This document shows positions 44,019-55,444 of a DNA stretch of 64,000 nucleotides, in pieces. Both the position numbers and the translations under genes were made by a program. Numbering within the stretch: the stretch's first letter is position 1; the number at the start of each line of letters is the position of its first letter. This DNA is from Hawksworthiomyces lignivorus (Eukaryota; Ascomycota; Sordariomycetes; Ophiostomatales; Ophiostomataceae): contig NTMA01000043.1 in assembly GCA_002917075.1 (NCBI GenBank), positions 186,001 to 250,000 on the forward strand, in the 5' to 3' direction. The notes under the pieces are model-generated. The model searched no databases. It saw only the letters and a program-made list of their open reading frames with translations, and had not been told where the DNA came from.

Positions 44019-47000
44019 CTTGAGATGGTTGAAGATGGTAAATTAGATGAATCGAAGAAGAAACCTCGTCAGATGACAGCCTGAGATGAGTTAGGAAGCA
44101 GCTCTCTTTAAGTGATGAGCAGATGCGGGGTTGGTCTGATGGAAAGGGGATGAGAAGCCAGGGGTTGTCTGTGAGCACACAAAAAAGACTCTTAAGGGTG
44201 TCTTTGTTTTGAAAGAGGTCACGATGGGAACAGTGAGGCGTTATACAGATAGGTCACAGGAAATAGGCTTACCGGTTGATTGCCTGATACGTCACAGTTG
44301 ATCAAAGTGGCGATCAGAGATGATTTGATGGATAACGAAGATGGCGTTTGGATGAAAGAAAGAAAAAAGGGAGGAGATTTGTTGATGACGAGAGCAGGAT
44401 GGATCTATATGAGAAGGAGACGAGAGATATAGATTTGTTTTAAGGGAGAAATGAGAAGGAATGGATTAAGACTAGCAGGGAGCAGTAGAAAGGAGGTCTT
44501 TAAGGACAAAGAGTGATAGGGATTATAGCAGCGAGGTGTGGCAGAAGGTTGCTGCGATTGGCCGTCTGGGTTGCTTTTTAGCTGCGGGTTTGGCTTCGGA
44601 TAAGGTTGTAGTGGATGGATGGGTGGACTGGACAGGAGAAGAGAGGTGAGAATGGATAGAGGGTTAACTGGCAGAAGCCTTGTGAATGGGTTGAATCACT
44701 TGTTTTTGAAGAGTAATTTTCTTCCGTGATGGTGTGAAGGCAAAGCGAGATGCGTAAGTATCAGTGAGATGTGAAGATGTGTGAGAGGAGATGATCGAAA
44801 GGAAAGGGGGGGAAGGTGGAAGGATGAAGTCTTTTAAAGTGTTTGGAGAGGGGGACAATTGGACGCTACGAGCAAGTACAAGCAAGAAAGTATGCAATAT
44901 GTAATGTGGAACAGTTACGCCATGCTCTGAATGCGCATGTAGGTAGGTATGCGAAGTACGTATAATTATTGCTTAGCACGAAGAAGGACGACGGAGGGCG
45001 AGCCTTCCAAGGTTGGAACGGACGGGGTGGCCTGTCGTTGTGACTGTATTGTCCGTCCTTTCCTTACCTGTACGAGAATGTTCTGTTCCCCACTGCGCTC
45101 TGGCAGCCAGCCGCATTTCCCTTGCTTTTCCCTGTCTTTTGTTTTCCCCCATCTCCTCCCCCCCACACAAGAAAAGGTCAGGCGAGCTGCGCGGCTGCTG
45201 TGACGACTGCTCTTCCCAAGGGAAATAACCCCGAGCGGCAGTCGCGTGACCTGAGTCAAACCAAAGGGGCACTAATTCGATACTTAGACACACAGTCAGT
45301 AATGGAAAGAGGCAAAGGCAAGGACAAATCGGACCCGATGGCGCCTCCCCCTAAGCACTACGCATAATTACCCCAACAAAAAAAGAAAGCGCGCGAAGAG
45401 GAAAAAAGGACAGATTGGACGTGGAAACCTGTCGCTCTTTCCTCTTCTTTTCTTTCTTCGCCTCCCCCTCCGCCCCCTCCTGAGAGATCGGCGGCGCTTT
45501 CCTTGCGCTTCCGTTTGGAATGTCCGTCCTTTCATAGTTGTTTGTCTTCTTATCAGTACGGGCAAGACGGGGCACTATGCAAGTCTAAAGTTCATAAGAT
45601 TGAGTGATGAGTGAGCGCTCGCATAACAGATTCGCTTGTTTCCGGCTGCACTGTGCGTTCTCATCTGCCCGTTTTCTGCTCATAGCACACTTGCGCCAGC
45701 TGACGCCACTGAAACGGCTGCTGTCCCCCTTTCCTCTCCTTCTGCGCTTGTCGGCTGGCGTCTGTCCTTGTGCAGCTTGCATTGTTCAATTGGCTTTTTT
45801 CGATGGATTTCTTCTTATTTCCTTTCCGCTCTGCTACCAATTTGCATCATTTTCGGTCACGTCTTGGCTGTTTCTCTCTCTCGTGCACGCTCGTCTGCGC
45901 CAGCACCTGTGACATCAGCGTTGACCCACTCTAGCTTTATCGCCCTCTCCTCCCCATAATAAACGGCACAGATTACGCTGTGCAGTCACACACACACCTT
46001 CTCGCAACGGGGATTACGGGATTCCCTTCTGCAGACCCTTGCAATACCCCGCAAAATTAGCCAACGCTAACGAAAAGACCACCAGAAGCAAATCCCAGGT
46101 GGGTAGATGAGAGTGGGGCCTTTGTTTTTGGGTCACACCGTTGCACGGTATGGCGTGCCGGGGAGAAGACACTGTGTTTCGTAGTCTAGTTTCTGGCCAG
46201 TTCGTACGTCGTACGTATGACTTTGCAGTTCTCTCAATTTCCTCAAAGTTCTGTGCAGTTCTTCGCAAACCCTTACAACAGGTGGGAACACAGCCGGTTG
46301 AGAACAAAGCAAAACGCTGCCAGGCCCCTGCAAGGACGCTGCCGGCCGTCCCCTGGAACCAGTCTCATTTCCCATTAGACTCCCATGGAATCTTACGACT
46401 AGTGAGGAACAGGTCTTTGGCCGTCTACAACCTCTGGTTCCTTCCCATTCCTCCCCCCCTTCACGGCTTTTCCATTTTGGACAAGCTTATTCCCCACAAA
46501 GGTTGAAGCTCTCTTCTACTTTTCAATTCAGGAACAGGAAACTTGGTCGTCCCTTCTCGCACGCGGGAGAAACTTGGCCAGTGATGGAGGAAGGGTGCGT
46601 GGGATTGAGACACGAGGGGGTCATGCGTGCGATTCCACAAGCTGCATCTAGGGCGCTGGATAAACTTTCCGTAGCTCGTTCCTTCCCATGGTGGGGCAGG
46701 GAGACTGCCTCGACTGCTTGATAAGGAGGGAGCTGCTGATTAACGAGCTAAGACAAGTAGACAAGCAGACAAGAGAGCAGCAAGGAGAGGCCCCATCTCT
46801 TGGAAATGTGAGTCAAATTGGAAGAAGTAAAAATTGATATCAATCATAGATTCGAGGATACGCTTGGTTTGTTACGTCAGTCTACGTGCGGGCATGCCAA
46901 TACAGCGTGTGTGATGTTTTCTTTCTTGTCTTTTCTTTTCTCTTTTCTGGAAATACAAACATACGTAGGGAGAGAGACAGCATAAGACAAGTGAGGGGAG

Positions 47001-48446
47001 ATGAGACAATAGGGCAGCAGAATCAAACCGAAAGAATGGACGCACCCAGCAAGCTTCCAGGAACGTTTTGAGATGTGTTTCTCTTGTCTGAGACCCTTGC
47101 CAATTGGAAGTGGAGGAGGAGCAACAAATAGAAAGAAAGTGACGAAATTCGAATGCTTTCTTGAAATTCCTGCACTGTACGGTCTGTTGCCCTGCTCTCA
47201 CTCTCTCACCCGTCCCGTCAATTATCAGCCCAGCCTAAACACAATGGCGCGAGAAACAGGTACGGTGAAGATAACGTAAGAGTCCCTGCCGGTGGGACTG
47301 ACATGACCATTTCTATGCTGATGGCGTGACCCCAATAGTGGGCTCGCTTGCGCGTGCCCGCCTCTGCGCGATACGATAATCCGCCGTAATTGAGCCCCAC
47401 TGTAAACAGGAATAGACGTCCCGCAATTAAACTTCCTCGCCGTCGTAAGGGTCCAGAGCTCTTGCAGCTTGTTCTCGACCTTGTCTGTCCCTCGGCACTA
47501 CCTACGTCGTACAAGTACTTAGACACCTACACGCCGAGAGCTAAATTGGGATCCTTTCTCTCACAAGATCACCTGTGGAGAATACAAGTAAGAGTCATAA
47601 GCTTAGACGCTTCTAACAACAGGATCTTCTCGGCATCGGCAGCGCGAGGCTGAAGGGCGTGAAGGGCCAGGGAGCTCTAGAGAGTACGACGTAGAAGGAG
47701 CCTCATGCATATGTTCTGTCTCCGAGGCCCCGTGCCAAGCAGGCACGCATGCTGTGTTTGGTGAATCTACACGTAGAACTGTGTGTTTGGAAAGTCTGCG
47801 ACGCTAAAGAAGGCAGTGGAAGAGGCCGCTGCGGTGTGGCAAACTCGCGAAATGGACACGGTTTCAAGAATCGATTTTCGTTCCGTACGAGCACGAGCCC
47901 ATTGACTTGCCTCGCTCTTTGGGGATTTTGCCTCTTTTCCAACCTCGCCGAACGACGGGGCGATGACGACAGAGCTAGCCAAAGCCTTGTCCCGCGTGCG
48001 TATTTTTGGTTACCTTTAAGCCTACAGAAACTCTCGGAGACATAGAGCCTCCCGCTAGCGGATTTTCGCTGTGGGTCCTTGGTTTAAGCCTATACTCGTA
48101 CTTACGTCTTGTTATTCCGTAGATAGAACTTTGGTCTTTACGTGATAGCTTCGCTACCTCGCCGATGTCGCTGTGCTAGCTAGATGGAAAGCAATGATGC
48201 AGTATTGTTTACGACCGGTGTCCTTTGCATGTTGCGATGCCAAATACGCCGCAAGGGGTCTAATCTTGTATCTGACCTTCCTGTTTCATGGTAGAGGTCA
48301 ATAAGGGTCCGGTTGTGCTGTCATCTGAGACAAAATAGCGTTAGTCCCATTGTTAGCTATCTTCAAGTTCGTCTCTAGGATAACGCAAAACTAAAGCACG
48401 CGAGTGTTTACATGTCAATATATATATTTTGTACTCAGGTGTAAGC
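44019..48446. other. 4.4-kb interval without a supported gene
   Basis: The longest interval without a protein gene in the window. The left kilobase (44.02-44.9 kb) is purine-rich and is probably the leader and promoter of the STF2-like gene, with several AGGGG stress-element-like cores. Open frames up to about 120 codons occur between 44.9 and 48.1 kb, but they overlap on both strands, lack motifs and do not chain across splice signals. I see no tRNA, rRNA or transposon ends. Confidence 0.45.
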
Positions 48447-51400
48447 TTAGCGGCTGTTGCGGCCACGTTCAGGGCAGTTCCTCATATTGTGGCCCGCCCC
48501 TATTTTACCACAAGTTGGACATAGCAATTCTGCTTCGCTATGGGCAAACGGACAATTCTTCCGAAAGCAGTCTCTGTCCGGACAGAATTTGTACTTTGTC
48601 GGCTTCCGGTGGCCGTATACCTTGAAAAAGTCCTCTTCTTTCTTCGTATGACCGTACCTACAGTCACGCTCCTCTCTGCAGTATATTCCCCATGCACATC
48701 TTGTTTGTGACTTTTGCTCGTTCTTTGCCAAGCGACTCCTTTCCTTCTCTAAACGACCTTTCACCTCGACGAAGCCGTCTTCGTCATCGCTGGCTCTGGC
48801 GTTGATATCACTGCCGCTATCTTCGTCGCCGCTTTGAGACGCAATGGATCGTTCTTTGAACCGGTTTGAGATCTTGAGCTCTCCTGAGCCGTTTCTAAAA
48901 TGGCCCTGGGAGTATTCTTGGAAACTGATCACGTCAATTCCAACTTTCTTGAGCTGTGCTTTAGATTCCATAAATAAAGCTTCTCTCTCTTTGTACGCCA
49001 TATCAAACACAGGGATAAGGACAAGATCTTGGCTCGATGCATTCGGGCGCTGCTGTGGGAAGATGTAGCGGTAAAACGGAACATCCAAACTAGAGATAAA
49101 TTCATCAATCTCATCAGCTTTAGGCGATGGGTCGAGGATGACGATGCTATAGGGATCGATGGTATTTCGGTCGACGCGGAACGTATTGTGGCGGAAACCG
49201 ATTTCATCAAGGTAGTCGTCAAGGCAATGTATTGTGACGATTCCGTCTCTTTGCTGGCGCGTGTATACGCTAGAAGGGCTGTCCTTCCATGACCATAGAT
49301 GCACTGGAATCTCGTATTCTCCAATTTTTCTTATCGCAGAGCGCAAGTCAGCTTTTCCGGAAACAAATATAAATCTGCTTGGGATATTTTTATGGCTAGC
49401 GTCAGACGCTTGAGCCACAGACTCGGCAACGATTTCCGTGCCTATTTGTGTTGCGCGCACAGTCAACGAGCTCCGAGAGAATGTCTTCACTTTGATGTCA
49501 TCATGCTCATGCTCTCTCCAAACTGTGTCCACAGGAGGAGGGCTAGAACCATACAAATTGATTTTGACATTGAACTCTTTTACACCCTCTCGCAGCCCAG
49601 AATTTTTCATAATGACACCCTCTAATCGGCCGATATCAAGTCGCCACGTTGGTTCCGTCTTGGCCGCGAAACCCCTTCTTTTGGCAAATGACTTCTGGCC
49701 CTGGATCCATAGATTTGAATTGTCAATGTAGATATGGACATTCTCTCGCTGTTTAACTTGAATCTCTTGTAGTACCTCATCATCTTTAATGGAGGGCTGT
49801 TTGGGGAGGGGAGCAAAGCTCCAGTCAGCATCGTCTTCGGTGTCTGGCACGGCATTCTTCTGGTCGCCATTCATTCTATCATCGTTATCTCCATATGGTG
49901 AGTTGTTGTCTAGATCAGAGCCGTAGGCTTGCCCTAGATCTTGATTTTGAGAAGAGCTCGGATTAACACTTGGATTATCAACATCACTCTTCACGTCGTC
50001 TGCTGAAGCCTCGTTCGCCTCATCCAGAGATACAAAGCGGATGGTCAAAGACATGAGCACCTGCAGATGCGTCGCAATATGCCTTGACATTGTTTCGGAA
50101 AATTTCTGACTGAGCAGAGCTCCACTGTCATCGTCATCGGAAGAATCATAATATGTGCTGTGGGAACTGGGATGCGCCGCTTTACTCGTTCTGGCGCTCT
50201 TAATGGACCCCTCGTATGGTTGTTCTTTCTTTCGCTTGAGCTGGACTTTCTCCACACTACAGCAGCAGAGAGGGCACTCATTCTGGGGTCTTCGCTCTCT
50301 CTTGCCCTGATATGAGATGCGCTGAAGCTGATCAGTCGTATAGAGTTCTGCGTGAGCTTTTTGCATGTGGTCGAACAGAATTTCTCGCTCAGCAAAGCCT
50401 TTCTGCCCACTGTCGCAGATACGGCACACCCAAACGGTAGAGTTGAACGTTTCTTGGTACCAATAGTGGCTGTGTTCTCCCATATGCTTGAACCAGCCGT
50501 CGAACGTTTCGAAGCTGAGAGATTCTCTATTGCAATCCTCCCAGATGCAAATATACGGCTTGAAATCGCGGTCCACATGTCGTCTACGCATAAAGAGTTA
50601 GAATCATATTATACCGCCAGAGATTGCGTCTTGATACGAATGCCTACCTCCAACTACTGCTTTCTATAGTCTCCTTCGACAGAGGTTCTGAACACCATGT
50701 GCATTTGGCAGCATTGACAGATGCTTTATCCGGCGGCTGGGGGTAACTGGCCAGATGAACCTGAACTGAGGAAGCCCTGTGTCTCTGTGTACCTACTTCT
50801 GTTGAACCACGTAGCGCTTTCATGACCGCCGCGTAATTTACAGAAGACAGTTCTGATTGAGAGGTAGATTGAGACGGTTTTTTGATTGGAGTCGCTGACA
50901 TAGGAGTAGTGGTTTTTGGTAAGTCTTTAGGGGGAGGGAGTCGGCTTGTTTGCAATTCGCTTGACTCTTCAATAGTAGACAAATTCTGATGTACATCCGT
51001 GCGACGGGTTTGTAATGTGGACTGGCGAGACCGTTGGCGTAATACCGTATCGTATCGATTAGCCATAGACCTGCTGAGGCGATTTCTCAACTCTTGGTGT
51101 GCATCAGGGTAAAGAGCTTGAATCGCAAAGCCAGATATCATTCCAAATGGCCCTGTGTCATCAGCTGCCTTCGAATTTTTTGACCTGCTTGCACGGGACG
51201 ACCTTCGAATTGCGATTCCTAGCTGATTTAGCTGATCAAGTGCATCTTCAATTTCCTTGAACGGTTCCACATCTAAGTGAGCGGGCGTCTTTTTCGCTGG
51301 CCTTCGTTTAGGGGGATCATGGCTGACGTCGTATCTTCCTCCGGGTCCTAAAACTGTGGCCGCTTTAGAATATGTAACATTGTTACACATATAATAAAAA

Positions 51401-51686
51401 ACGACTTACGCTTATGTAGAATCTTCCACAATACACCCAAAAGGCGAACAACTGTGTCTCTTAGATCAGGTTCGTTTCGGAGTCTCCGGTCGAGGGACTG
51501 GCTCTTGCGAGCGAACACTCCCAGGTAGTTAGCCCATGCCGCAAAACGCTGCTGATAATCTGTGATCAGGCTGGCAACCGCAATCTGCTCTTCTGGTAGG
51601 TGCGGAAGCTCTTTTTCAAAAAGACTCTCGCAGTCGCAGGCGATCTTATAGATGAGGTCTTCATCCTCCTTGGATAATGATTCCAT
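48447..51686 (-). CDS. NYN (PIN-like nuclease) and zinc-finger protein of a fungus-specific family
   Basis: Three exons on the minus strand: 51686-51410, 51347-50648, 50583-48447 (1037 aa). The N-terminal about 92 residues (LITDYQQRFAAWANYLGVFA; LDRRLRNEPDLRDTVVRLLGVLW) match a recurrent fungal N-terminal domain found on NLR-like and related proteins. A C2H2-type finger region of the AcuF-like kind spans C308/C311-H328 and onwards (CTWC...WRRHVDRDFKPYICIWEDC...FKHMGEH...WVCRIC). A NYN domain covers about 608-775, starting VHIYIDNSNLWIQGQK with D613; later acidic positions read TEIVAES and VSGKADL, so the site looks partly altered. The C-terminus has two CCCH fingers (about 955-971, 993-1007) and a CCHC-like knuckle (about 1014-1028), suggesting RNA binding. 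It diverges from the subtilase gene across 440 bp. Nuclease activity is inference. Confidence 0.82.
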
Positions 51687-52125
51687 GGTCAATGGCTTCA
51701 AGATTGTTGCAAAGAGAAGAAACAGTTCAATTGATGCCTAAGCGGTAGACCGAGCCAAATGCGTGGTATAGAAATGCGAGATATAATATTAATTACGCTC
51801 CAGCCAACAATAAATTACCTGCCATGTGATGCATTCGGATCGGGCCTCATCTTAAGCAGCAGTAACCACACAACGTTACGCTCTCGTTATTATGAATTTC
51901 AGTGGAATTATTGCCCTGCATAATTCTCTTCGCCAGAATTAACCGCACTCTGATCTCATTGCAGTACATAAACCAATAGCAGAGCTGAAGTCAAAAGGCG
52001 TCAAGCCTTGCGCGTGGGGTTTGCGTGGGCGGGGGGCATCTAATGAAGACTCAGCTCAGAGTATCTCTTTATTTTTGCATCTTTTTATAAATTTTTCTTG
52101 GATAAAAATAATATGCGAGGATCGC
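51687..52125. other. Bidirectional promoter region of the NYN and subtilase genes
   Basis: 440 bp, AT-rich, between divergent start codons. No repeat or clear operator seen; the arrangement would allow co-expression of the two genes. Confidence 0.45.
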
Positions 52126-55100
52126 ATGGTTACAGAGAGCCTTAATATCGACTACACTGCCGGTTTGTCTCTCGATTTGCCAAACTTAATAGATAGTCAA
52201 CTGTCGCTCCTTCAGGCCAATATCGACCCGGTAAGATGCTGGTTCTGGTCTCGTGCGCCAGCGAATCGAAATTTACACTAACTTTATCGACAAATAGATG
52301 GTTAATCTTTGTGAGTGCGACGACTGGCGCCTGCTTCAAGATCTAAGAGCTTGTCTAGAAGGGAAAAAAGCTCCATACGACCCCAAACAGCTCTCCGCCC
52401 CAGACGACTGGGATCGTGATAATGGGACCTCTCTCGAGTTGTTTGAATCCAAGCTACGTCAAGTATTCAGCACTGCAGAGCTCTCTCTGGATCTGCCAGA
52501 ATCCTCATTCGAATAGTGTCAAGATAGGCTCGAAAAGTTATGCACAGTGTTAGACAGGCTTGTACGATCCAGGTTCATAAGCAGCAGCTCGCCAAAGACA
52601 TTTGCCGCAGATGCGAAGTACCCTCGCTTGCTGGAACTGATCTATTTCCTTCAATCGAATGAGAACCCGGGAGAGTTGTTTGATTTGGTGTACGGGTCGC
52701 ACGAAAGACTGTTTGAGCTCCCTGAAAATACAAAGCAGCTGATAGCGGACGAGGAGACGGTAAAGGAGTGGAATAAGTTCTTAATACAACACAATCCACC
52801 ACATCGAGATCCGCCGCACTGGCCTGAGACAAAAATAGAAAACCGGTCATGGTCCGACGCAAGCCTCCGATATTGTGCCACGAAAGCCTTTGAGACAATC
52901 TTCCAGCGTGTCACTTGTGGCGGATCACATGAGATTCTGCTAAGGCTTCCGGACGAGTCGACTGCAGACGAGCCTTCGTCGAAATTGCACATCTTAATAC
53001 CAAATTGTCCAGCCGTGGATAGCTGGCAAGAGACTTTGTGCGAGCTAGATGGGTAAGATGTCTCGGCCGTTTGGAAATATCATTTTGAATGTGAGCGCTG
53101 ACGGGGAAATAGAGAAGAGAGGTCTAAGAGAGAGATCAGCAGCATTTGCAAAGATCTACAACCCAGACCAGGTCGCAGCAAAAGACTGCGCCTTTTGGTT
53201 AATGGTTGCCAATTGTTCAGCGCATGGGACGATCGGACAATGGCGAACCAATATTTTAAAACATCCAACAAACAGTCTCTCCACGAACTGATCGAAAGCG
53301 GTGTATTCAAATGTCAGAACTCCAGGAGCTTGTCAACCGGGCGACCTGGTAGTCGCTACAACCTCAAAGAAAAGCGGGCTCTGGCCGTTCAGCTCGGGTA
53401 CTGCCTGATGGATTTTTTCGATTACCAGGTAGACTCAAAGGAAATACACTTTTTCGTTCCGGCTGGAGGCAACAGTCGGAATACTGCCCCTTATCGATCT
53501 TTTTCGTCCAATATTTCCGAATCGTCAGAGCTCCGCGTCTTCGACTATGGCCATCCCGTTCTCCTGTCAGTTGCTAAGCTTCTCATAGACATTGACGGAG
53601 AAAGCCTCGAACGGCCTTTCGAGGTTAGCTCTCAACATCGAGAGAATACAGACAACTGGATTGATTTGGTACAATATGTTGAGAAAAAAGTAGTTGAGCA
53701 GCCCGGCCCCTATTATGAAGCCGTGCTAAACTGTCTCAATATCCGACAAGAAATAGCACAATTGCTGCATTTCTCTGATGACTCTGATGGAATCACGGAC
53801 CGGAAGATCAGCAAGAAAATTTATAAAAACGTCGTCTGGAAGCTCAAGCTCGCGCTGAAACAGTCTACTCCAAAAAGAGCACGATCCGAGTCTCCTCCTG
53901 CATCGCCAACCACAACGGAGTATACTACTAGCGCCATTGATGCAGGCGCAAGTCCAAGCCGGAGGACGCAAAACTTGATGATAGCACCAAAGAAACGACG
54001 CACCTTGAATCCCGAAGCACCCGCATTTAGACAGCCTCGATACTCGCCATATGTAGCGCCCCTCGCAGACTATTCATCAAGGTATGGTTTTATAAATGAA
54101 GCTCCAGCCTTTGGCTACGGCAGTTGCTTTGATGACGAAGGCGCTCGTTCAGAAAATTCCCCTGAAACGTAAGTCCGCCATTTGTATCCCCATCCTTTGT
54201 CATTTTTCTTTCCTTTCATTTGGCTCCTGGGGGGAGGATAAGTAGTGACCGCTTCTAACATAATAGGTATGGTTTCGCAGACGCTTTCATGCAGAACCAT
54301 AAATCGATTTATAATAATAAGATTACCTACGTGGAAGACGAACCGGAGCTCACATCCGCTACATCTGGCACCTACCATGCTGGCTATCCTCATAGGAGTT
54401 CCCGGGTCAGAGCCGCCATCCTTGATACTGGCATTGATATGTCTCACGCCGATTCTATCGCAGCATCTGATCGAATAAAGGACATAAGAACTTGGGTAGG
54501 AGGCTCCGGGGGGAAACAAGACCGGAACGCTGGAGACATCTCCGGACACGGAACCCACGTCACACATCTCCTGCTTGACGTGGCACCAGATTGCGATGTC
54601 TATGTTGCTCGCATTGCGGAGCGTAGGCCGGTCAACCCGAGCGAGATTGCAAAGGTATCCAGCCAGACCAGCCCCTTTCTACAGTTATAAAGCGCAGAAA
54701 AATTTGTGAGCATGATCTAACAAGAAATGACTAGGCCATTAGGTATGCCGTAGACAAATGGCAGGTCGACATCATCTCTATGTCCTTTGGCTTCGATAGC
54801 GAGAGGGAGCCAGGCTTTGACGCTCTGAAAGAAGCCTTGAGATATGCGAATTCAAAGAAGGTCCTCATGTTTGCTGCTGCGTCCAACAGCGGCTCGCACA
54901 AGACGCCAGCGTTTCCGGCCCGCCGCGACGATGTTTTTTGCATATCCGCAAACGACGGCAGGGGCAACGACGGGCCTTCGAATCCAACTTCGCGTCGGTA
55001 CTCGACCAACTTCAGTACTCTTGGGGTGGCAGTAGAGTCGGCGTGGCCGAAAGCCTTGTTCACAGTCGATGATCCCCCGGCGAGAGTAGGCGTATATAGG

Positions 55101-55358
55101 AAGCGGCGGTCAGGCAGTTCGTTTGCGGCACCGGTGGCAGCAGGCATAGCGGCGACGGTTTTGCTGTTTGCGAGACAGAATCTCACAGACGAGGAAGCAC
55201 TGCAGTTCAAGGACCGTAGCAAGATGAAAGACATACTGCTCTGTATGTCTGACTTTAGGAAGGAGCATAATGTAATCTCACTAGAATTTTTGAAAAAAGA
55301 CAAGGGCATTGTAGTCCAGACAATGCGGGATATTCTCGACGGGACATGGAAGAAATAA
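52126..55358 (+). pseudogene. Subtilisin-like serine protease with fungal N-terminal helical domain (HET-Q2-like), in-frame stop
   Basis: Five exons, 52126-52230, 52298-53052, 53113-54168, 54267-54654, 54735-55358, keep one frame for 976 codons except for a TAG at 52514-52516 (codon 108). The N-terminal about 480 residues resemble the DUF7580-type domain common on fungal S8 proteases (LRLLVNGCQLFSAWD; SLHELIESGVF; YNLKEKRALAVQLGYCLMDFF). A basic linker leads to a peptidase S8 domain with intact catalytic residues: D692 (AAILDTGID), H733 (SGHGTHV), oxyanion N819 (AASNSG) and S897 (SGSSFAAP). The 3' end faces a gasdermin-like gene, 86 bp away. The stop may be a true null allele; an unlikely alternative is a 54-nt intron ending at that TAG (donor GTATTC, no good branch site). 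Described fungal homologues activate gasdermins by cleavage. Codon use is AT-richer than that of the flanking housekeeping genes. Confidence 0.8.
52514..52516 (+). other. In-frame TAG interrupting the subtilase gene
   Basis: The frame before (LSLDLPESSFE) and after (CQDRLEKLCTVLDRLV) reads as one continuous helical segment in the same frame, so a single sense codon has apparently become TAG. No frameshift is involved. Confidence 0.75.
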
Positions 55359-55444
55359 GCATATAGAAGACGGCAGGCTAGCACTCTAGATAGCAGTTCC
55401 GCAAGACAGAGATCCATAGAATACAAAAACCCACCCTCGTGCCT

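Noticed and set aside
44949..48045. Several plus- and minus-strand open frames of 60-120 codons
   Set aside because: They overlap one another, use rare starts, have no domains and do not chain through splice sites.
52463..52516. A 54-nt intron that would remove the in-frame TAG in the protease gene
   Set aside because: Donor GTATTC is poor for this genome, no branch-site-like sequence is present and the coding sequence across it reads as a continuous helix. Kept only as an alternative to be tested by RNA data.
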